Below, one piece after another: positions 5,778 to 10,388 of a DNA stretch of 10,388 nt. The position numbers were made by a program, and so were the translations under genes. Each line of letters opens with the position of its first letter. Position 1 is the stretch's first letter. The notes under the pieces are model-generated. The model saw only the letters and a list, made by a program, of their open reading frames with translations. It searched no databases and was not told where the DNA came from. The stretch lies in NCBI GenBank assembly GCA_003598085.1, contig QZKU01000080.1, forward strand, positions 1 through 10,388. Direction: 5' to 3'. Source of the stretch: Candidatus Abyssobacteria bacterium SURF_5 (lineage in GTDB: Bacteria > Abyssobacteria > SURF-5).

Positions 5778-6398
5778 ATGAACAGAGCCTGCTTGAAGAT
5801 TGGCGTATTGGGTTCGGGGACCGGCACAAATCTGCAATCCATTATCGATGCCGTTGCCGCGGGACGGGTGAAGGCAAAGATAGCGTGCGTCATCAGCGAC
5901 GTCCAGACCGCATTCATTTTGGAGCGCGCCCGCAAGCACGGTGTCGACGCGCTCTATGTGCCGCCCGGAAAATATAAAACCAGGCTGAGTCCGGCCGCTG
6001 AGGCCGATTACATCCGGGTCTTGAAGGAGCGAGAAGTGGAGTTGGTTGTTTTGGCGGGCTTTATGCGGATGTTGAAAGGGGATTTCCTGGAGGCGTTTCC
6101 CAACCGCGTCATCAATATTCACCCATCCATTTTGCCGGCGTTTCGCGGATTAGAGGCGTGGAAGCAGGCGCTGGACTATGGAGTGAAATTCACCGGCTGC
6201 ACCGTCCATTTCGTCGAACTGGGGATGGATACCGGCCCGATCATCATGCAGGCGGTCGTCGAAGTAAAAGATGATGATACGCCGCAAACGCTCCACCAGC
6301 GCATCCAGGTGGAGGAGCACCGTATTTATCCCGAGGTGATCCGCCTGATCGCCGAAGGCAGGGTCGAGCCGCGGGGACGGAGAGTGTTCATTCGGTGA
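5778..6398 (+). CDS. purN: Phosphoribosylglycinamide formyltransferase (GART)
   Basis: This enzyme transfers a formyl group from 10-formyltetrahydrofolate to GAR, the third step of purine synthesis, in the cytoplasm. The 206 residues match the usual length. Visible features are the phosphate-binding loop GSGTGTNLQ (12-20; many homologues have GSGSGSNLQ), the folate region VLAGFMRML (91-99), and the catalytic residues Asn113 and His115 in INIHPSILPAF plus Asp151 in ELGMDTGPII. These align with N106, H108 and D144 of the E. coli enzyme with a constant offset of seven. The C-terminal DDDTPQTLHQRI and EEHRIYPEVIRLIAEGRV segments are also typical. No purM or other purine gene is next to it. It is convergent with carB, with only 22 nt between the two stop codons and no visible terminator. 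Confidence 0.97.
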   Translation: MNRACLKIGVLGSGTGTNLQSIIDAVAAGRVKAKIACVISDVQTAFILERARKHGVDALYVPPGKYKTRLSPAAEADYIRVLKEREVELVVLAGFMRMLKGDFLEAFPNRVINIHPSILPAFRGLEAWKQALDYGVKFTGCTVHFVELGMDTGPIIMQAVVEVKDDDTPQTLHQRIQVEEHRIYPEVIRLIAEGRVEPRGRRVFIR

Positions 6399-6420
6399 TT
6401 GAACGGCCGAAGCCTCAGGA

Positions 6421-9400
6421 TCATTTTATGTTCTCATGATATTCCTGCAGCGACTTCACATTTCCCCGTCCGTTCTTGTATGCCTCAATTCCTTTCGCGG
6501 TCGCGACGGCGGCGGCCATCGTCGTGATGTAAGGCACCTTGTATTTGACGGCGGCTTTTCGTATGTAGGAGTCGTCGTATTTCCCCAGTTTTCCCACCGG
6601 CGTGTTTATCACCAACTGAATCTCTTTGTTCGTAATAGCGTCGACAATGTTGGGCCGGCCCTCGTGCATCTTGTCGATGGACTTGCACGTGAAACCGCGG
6701 TCGGTCAGGAATCGGCATGTTCCGCGTGTCGCGACAATCTCGAATCCGAGGTTGGCGAACCTCCTGGCAACTTCGATTGCCCCCTGTTTCTCGTCGTCGT
6801 TCACGCTGAGCAGAACGGTCCCGTTCAGCGGCAGCCGCTGGTTTGCGGCATCCTGAGATTTGTAAAAGGCAAGCCCGAAGGAATCGGCTATTCCAAGCAC
6901 TTCGCCGGTCGATCTCATTTCCGGCCCAAGCACCGGGTCCACCTCGGGAAACATGTTGAAGGGAAAGACCGCTTCTTTTACGCCGAAATGTGATATGCAT
7001 TTCTGAGAGAGGCCGAGGTCGGAGATCCTTTTGCCCAACATTACCTCGGTCGCCACTCGCGCCATGGAAATTCCGCACACCTTCGATACCAGCGGCACCG
7101 TGCGCGAGGCGCGCGGGTTGGCTTCAAGGATATAAACAATATTGTTGGCGATCGCGTATTGAATATTCATGAGGCCGACCACCTTGAGCTCGACCGCAAT
7201 TGTGCGCGTATATTCCTCGATGGTCTCGATGTGTTTCAGCGGGATGCTGATCGGCGGGATAACGCACGCGGAATCTCCTGAATGCACCCCCGCCAGTTCG
7301 ATATGCTCCATCACGGCCGGCACGAACGCGTCCGTCCCATCCGCTATGGCGTCCGCTTCCGCCTCGACTGCGTTCTCCAGGAACTTGTCGATCAGAATGG
7401 GACGCTCGGGCGTCACATCAACGGCCGCTTCCAGATATCGCTTCAGCATCTGCTCGTCATGCACCACCATCATCGCGCGCCCGCCCAGCACATAGGACGG
7501 CCTGACCATCAGCGGGTAGCCGATCTGGTTGGCGATCTCAAGAGCCTCTTCAAACGTCCGAGCCATGCCGGATTCCGGCTGTGGGATTCCGAATTTCCGC
7601 ATCATGTGCCTGAACCGGTCGCGATCTTCCGCCAAGTCAATCGTTTCCGGGGTTGTCCCAATGATCCGGACTCCTGCCCGTTCGAGCTCGTTCGCTATAT
7701 TCAGCGGTGTTTGGCCGCCGAATTGAACGATTGCCCCTTCGGGTTTCTCTTTCTCATAGATGGCTAGCACGTCCTCGACCGTCAACGGCTCGAAATAGAG
7801 CTTGTCGGAAGTGTCGTAGTCGGTGGAGACGGTTTCGGGATTGCAGTTGACCATGATGGTCTCATATCCGAGGTCGCGCAGCGCAAAGGCGGCGTGCACG
7901 CAACAATAATCGAATTCGATTCCCTGACCGATCCGATTCGGTCCGCCCCCGAGGATCATGATCTTTTTTCGGGTACTCGTTGAGACATTGTCGGAGCCGT
8001 TGTGAGTCGAGTAGTAATACGCAGCGTCCTTTACTCCGCTGACGGGCACCGGTTGATACGCCTTTGTCAGCCCCAGCGAATTCCGCTTGTTCCGGATATC
8101 CGCTTCCGGCGCCTCCAGGAGTTTCGACAGGTATTTGTCGGCGAAACCGTCCTTCTTCGCTTGAACAAGCAGATCATCGGGCGGAAGGTTCCCCTTGTAT
8201 TTCAAGAGCTGCTCTTCGAGGTCGACCAATTCTTTCATCTGCTCGATGAACCACGGCTTGATGTGGGTCTTCTCATAGAGAAGATCGATCGGGGCGCCCT
8301 TGCGCAACGCTTCATACATGATGAACTGCCGTTCGCTTGACGGCGTCGCAAGCAGTTCGTACAGCCGCTCGAGAGATAGTTTATCGAAGTTCCTCGCGAA
8401 TCCCAGTCCGTGGCGCCCCTTCTCGAGCGAGCGGATCGATTTCTGGAACGCCTCCTTGTACGTCTTGCCGATGCTCATCACCTCACCGACGGCTCGCATC
8501 TGCGTCCCCAGCTTGTCCTCGACATCCTGAAACTTCTCGAAGTCCCAGCGAGCGAATTTTACGACAACATAGTCGCCCGAAGGGGTGTATTTATCAAGCG
8601 TCCCTTCCCGCCAGTACGGGATTTCGTCGAGCGTTATCCCGCTGGCGAGCATCGAAGAGATCAGGGCGATCGGGAAACCGGTGGCCTTTGAAGCGAGCGC
8701 CGATGAGCGCGATGTGCGCGGATTGATCTCGATAACGACCACGCGGCCTGTCTTCGGGTCGTGAGCGAACTGAATGTTTGTTCCGCCGATCACCTGGATG
8801 TTCTCGACGATATCATACGAATGCTTCTGCAACCGGCGCTGGAGGTCTTCGTCAATGGTAAGCATGGGAGCCGTGCAGAATGAGTCGCCGGTATGGATAC
8901 CCATGGCGTCCACGTTCTCGATAAAGCACACGGTTATCATCTGGTTCTTGGCGTCGCGGACAACTTCCAACTCGAGCTCTTCCCATCCGCGAACCGATTC
9001 CTCCACGAGCACCTGCCCAACAAGGCTGGCAGCCAGCCCCCGGCTCGCAACCACCGACAGCTCCTCCTGATTGTAAACCATTCCACCGCCGGTGCCTCCA
9101 AGGGTGTAGGCGGGCCGGATGACAATCGGATATCCGAGGCGCTCGGCTATTTGTTCGGCCTCTTTCACCGTGTACGCGATCTCACTTCTGGGCATCTCCA
9201 GCCCGATCCGCTGCATCGTTTGTTTAAACGCCAGGCGATCCTCGCCGCGCTCTATTGCATCCACCTGCACTCCGATTACTTTGACCGAATACTTGGTCAG
9301 GATGCCTTTTCGAGCCAGGTCGGAAGTCAAATTCAGCCCGGACTGGCCCCCCAGATTCGGCAAAATGGCGTCAGGGCGCTCCTTGGCGATTATATCTTCC

Positions 9401-9621
9401 ATCGCTTCGACCGTAAGCGGCTCTATATACGTGACATCGGCCATACCGGGATCGGTCATGATGGTGGCGGGGTTAGAGTTTACCAAAACGATCTTGTACC
9501 CGAGCTTGCGCAGAGCCTTACAGGCTTGCGTGCCGGAATAGTCGAATTCGCACGCCTGACCGATTACTATCGGGCCCGATCCGATAATCATTACCTTCTC
9601 GATATCCGTCCGTTTCGGCAT
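6421..9621 (-). CDS. carB: Carbamoyl-phosphate synthase large subunit
   Basis: This is the synthetase subunit that makes carbamoyl phosphate from bicarbonate, two ATP and ammonia channelled from the small subunit CarA, feeding pyrimidine and arginine synthesis. At 1066 residues it is full length (E. coli 1073) and aligns throughout. The first synthetase unit has GSGPIVIGQACEFDYSG (14-30), IRPAYTLGGTGGG (168-180) and EINPRTSRSSALASKATGFP (298-317). The oligomerisation region spans about 420-545. The second unit has GGGPNRIGQGIEFDYCC (558-574), VRPSYVLGGRAMMVV (706-720), MEHIELAGVHSGDSA (771-785) and EANPRASRTVP (833-843). The allosteric MGS domain, from about 935, includes MHEGRPNI (985-992). 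No frameshift or missing motif is seen. The ATG at 9621 has AGGAGAGGA a few bases upstream. No carA is present in the window, so the subunits are not encoded side by side here. Confidence 0.99.
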   Translation of the reverse strand: MPKRTDIEKVMIIGSGPIVIGQACEFDYSGTQACKALRKLGYKIVLVNSNPATIMTDPGMADVTYIEPLTVEAMEDIIAKERPDAILPNLGGQSGLNLTSDLARKGILTKYSVKVIGVQVDAIERGEDRLAFKQTMQRIGLEMPRSEIAYTVKEAEQIAERLGYPIVIRPAYTLGGTGGGMVYNQEELSVVASRGLAASLVGQVLVEESVRGWEELELEVVRDAKNQMITVCFIENVDAMGIHTGDSFCTAPMLTIDEDLQRRLQKHSYDIVENIQVIGGTNIQFAHDPKTGRVVVIEINPRTSRSSALASKATGFPIALISSMLASGITLDEIPYWREGTLDKYTPSGDYVVVKFARWDFEKFQDVEDKLGTQMRAVGEVMSIGKTYKEAFQKSIRSLEKGRHGLGFARNFDKLSLERLYELLATPSSERQFIMYEALRKGAPIDLLYEKTHIKPWFIEQMKELVDLEEQLLKYKGNLPPDDLLVQAKKDGFADKYLSKLLEAPEADIRNKRNSLGLTKAYQPVPVSGVKDAAYYYSTHNGSDNVSTSTRKKIMILGGGPNRIGQGIEFDYCCVHAAFALRDLGYETIMVNCNPETVSTDYDTSDKLYFEPLTVEDVLAIYEKEKPEGAIVQFGGQTPLNIANELERAGVRIIGTTPETIDLAEDRDRFRHMMRKFGIPQPESGMARTFEEALEIANQIGYPLMVRPSYVLGGRAMMVVHDEQMLKRYLEAAVDVTPERPILIDKFLENAVEAEADAIADGTDAFVPAVMEHIELAGVHSGDSACVIPPISIPLKHIETIEEYTRTIAVELKVVGLMNIQYAIANNIVYILEANPRASRTVPLVSKVCGISMARVATEVMLGKRISDLGLSQKCISHFGVKEAVFPFNMFPEVDPVLGPEMRSTGEVLGIADSFGLAFYKSQDAANQRLPLNGTVLLSVNDDEKQGAIEVARRFANLGFEIVATRGTCRFLTDRGFTCKSIDKMHEGRPNIVDAITNKEIQLVINTPVGKLGKYDDSYIRKAAVKYKVPYITTMAAAVATAKGIEAYKNGRGNVKSLQEYHENIK

Positions 9622-9666
9622 TTATTCCTCTCCTCATGGCGTATGACGGTCAAATACTTGGAGTTC

Positions 9667-9682
9667 CGGCAAAAACTTGCCG
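9667..9682 (-). promoter_or_regulatory. Hairpin in the carB leader
   Basis: The minus-strand transcript would contain CGGCAA-GUUU-UUGCCG, a perfect 6-bp stem with a 4-nt loop, beginning about seven nucleotides after the predicted start of transcription. There is no T run after it, so it is not an attenuator of the usual kind, and no PyrR-type binding sequence is evident. It could stabilise the 5' end of the mRNA or bind a regulator. Confidence 0.45.
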
Positions 9683-9695
9683 CATGTCAGACCCC

Positions 9696-9724
9696 ATGAT
9701 AAAGGAAAAATAAGACGATGTCAA
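9696..9724 (-). promoter_or_regulatory. Sigma-70 promoter of carB
   Basis: The minus strand reads TTGACA (9724-9719, 6/6), 17 bases, then TATCAT (9701-9696, 5/6). Transcription should begin near 9689, with a leader of about 68 nt to the ATG at 9621. Confidence 0.75.
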
Positions 9725-9762
9725 CGGCCCGGCGGCTAAAGAAATTTCCATTTCCATCGGGT

Positions 9763-9795
9763 CCTCTCGCCGGCTCGGAATCCTCCGGTGAGGGG
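9763..9795 (+). other. Strong 11-bp imperfect hairpin
   Basis: The arms CCTCTCGCCGG (9763-9773) and CCGGTGAGGGG (9785-9795) pair over 11 positions with an 11-nt loop. Nine pairs are Watson-Crick and two are G-U when read as plus-strand RNA. On the minus strand those two would be A-C mismatches, so the plus strand folds better. No T run follows, so this is not an ordinary terminator. Possible roles are a stem of a small RNA or part of a repeat. Confidence 0.5.
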
Positions 9796-9873
9796 CGCTC
9801 AGGAGAATTATCTTCCAAAGTACAGGTAATCAGCGGAACCACGTTATAACCCGCCCGTCAAGAAATCCTCCAC

Positions 9874-9905
9874 GCGACTGCGTCGCTGTCAAGGCCGAAA
9901 GCCTT
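9874..9905. other. Two adjacent short hairpins
   Basis: GCGAC-TGC-GTCGC (9874-9886) and AAGGC-CGAAA-GCCTT (9891-9905) are perfect 5-bp stems four bases apart. Together with the larger stem at 9763-9795 they make this the most structured untranslated stretch in the window. Confidence 0.4.
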
Positions 9906-9976
9906 TCAGAGCCGATCGTTCGTTCGTTTGCGGGCGAGAAGCTTTTTTGCGGGATGAGAGAAACATGTTTTCGCGC

Positions 9977-9988
9977 GGTCAAATGACC
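9977..9988. repeat. Palindrome GGTCA-AA-TGACC
   Basis: A 12-bp inverted repeat with a central AA. Its core GTCAAATGAC is identical to the core of the palindrome before the prepilin gene (278-287). It could be a regulator binding site, but two copies are not enough to establish a motif. Confidence 0.35.
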
Positions 9989-10338
9989 TGTGGCTTAACA
10001 AGGACAAGCGCCCTCTGAGCCCGGTCATATTGCGGCAGAAAGCTTCGCCGATTTCCTCTCCGATTGTTCGTGCGTAATAAGGGGGGATGGTCTTGCACCT
10101 TTGCTGATGTGTATGCATAGTATGTTACTTTTTCCACACAACGACGTTCTTGGATTCAAAAGATGTTGTCCTGAATGAGCGGCGAGCGTCAATACAGCCC
10201 GGGGAACATGCTTGGCGAAAGCCGCCAACCGATCGAGTTAACGAGGAAATGACGCAGTGTGTCATATAAGGCCTTCCGACTGTTTTACATTTTTTGGGTC
10301 CTCATGAGAATTTGTGGGTGAGAAAAAGTCATAAATAA

Positions 10339-10368
10339 TTGAAAAGCATGAACTAAATCCTGTATATC
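10339..10368 (+). promoter_or_regulatory. Possible rightward promoter at the window edge
   Basis: TTGAAA (10339-10344, 5/6), 18 bases, then TATATC (10363-10368, 4/6) in an AT-rich stretch. It would drive a gene starting beyond the right edge, which cannot be seen. Confidence 0.3.
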
Positions 10369-10388
10369 GAGTGTCTGAAGAGGATACT

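Larger units (their letters stand above)
9725..10388. other. Long intergenic region without a convincing gene
   Basis: Short open frames on the minus strand (9906-10118 and 10025-10228) have no ribosome site, no recognisable domain and biased, Arg/Lys/Ser-rich composition, so I do not call them. No tRNA, rRNA or known riboswitch motif is recognisable. The left part (9763-9905) holds three hairpins; a palindrome lies at 9977-9988; the last 60 nt are AT-rich with a possible rightward promoter. Minor elements are the palindrome TATGCATA at 10112-10119 and an inverted repeat TTGGC/GCCAA at 10212-10228. The region may hold an unrecognised small RNA, an interspersed repeat or a decayed gene. Confidence 0.6.

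Noticed and set aside
5743-5842. Signal-peptide-like stretch (IFKQALFIFLLLHAPAL) at the start of the minus-strand frame upstream of 5695
   Set aside because: No ATG/GTG/TTG with a ribosome site is in front of it, and the hydrophobic run is largely the antisense of the purN Shine-Dalgarno site and first codons, so it is probably chance.
10112-10119. Palindrome TATGCATA
   Set aside because: Eight-bp palindromes occur by chance at this scale and nothing around it gives it a role.
10130-10138. TTTTCCACA, matching the relaxed DnaA box consensus
   Set aside because: Single copy, with no box cluster, no AT-rich unwinding repeats and no dnaA/dnaN/gidA neighbours; not evidence of an origin.
9906-10228. 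Two overlapping minus-strand ORFs of 70 and 67 codons
   Set aside because: No Shine-Dalgarno site, no homology-like motif, mutually overlapping frames and odd composition.

Overview
The window is about 10.4 kb of bacterial chromosome of moderate GC (roughly mid-50s percent by eye). Shine-Dalgarno sites, near-consensus sigma-70 promoters and ordinary bacterial housekeeping genes are clear. The prepilin at the left edge has the [19 protein letters not shown] signature and a following NNLKQLGL segment. This style is common in Planctomycetota, Verrucomicrobiota/Lentisphaerota, Hydrogenedentota, Sumerlaeota and similar, mostly uncultured lineages. The two nucleotide-biosynthesis enzymes are conserved and give no finer placement, so I infer an environmental bacterium of that kind without naming a taxon. 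I see no prophage, insertion sequence, CRISPR array, tRNA or rRNA.

Layout. (1) 1-258, minus: the start of a type IV prepilin/pseudopilin-like gene, cut by the window edge. It has an exact-consensus sigma-70 promoter and a leader of about 140 nt with two competing pairings next to its ribosome site. (2) 486-2612, minus: a tight three-gene operon encoding a histone-deacetylase-family amidohydrolase, a free-standing pyruvate kinase C-terminal (alpha/beta) domain protein and an isochorismatase-like cysteine hydrolase. (3) 2613-2744: a divergent promoter region in which both strands appear to use one palindromic -10 element. (4) 2745-3752, plus: a DUF2961/GH172 glycoside hydrolase. (5) 3920-5191, plus: a GT-B glycosyltransferase. 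(6) 5306-5695, minus: a probable small unrecognised gene, rich in Pro, Ala, Gln, Glu and Lys, between two plus-strand genes. (7) 5778-6398, plus: purN. (8) 6421-9621, minus: carB, convergent with purN, with a good promoter and a leader hairpin. (9) 9725-10388: about 660 nt without a convincing gene, holding a strong 11-bp hairpin, two smaller hairpins, a palindrome that shares its core with the pilin leader, and a possible rightward promoter at the edge.

How the genes fit together. purN (purine synthesis) and carB (carbamoyl phosphate for pyrimidines and arginine) are housekeeping genes that face each other; neither purM nor carA is present. The HDAC, PK-domain and isochorismatase genes probably form one transcription unit; the mix points to small-molecule deacylation, amide hydrolysis and central carbon control, but the pathway is not evident. 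GH172 and GT4 lie in tandem and both act on sugars; a shared glycan or compatible-solute pathway is possible but unproven. No clear new multi-gene system is visible. The least explained items are the HDAC operon with its symmetric divergent promoter, the pilin leader and the structured region right of carB.
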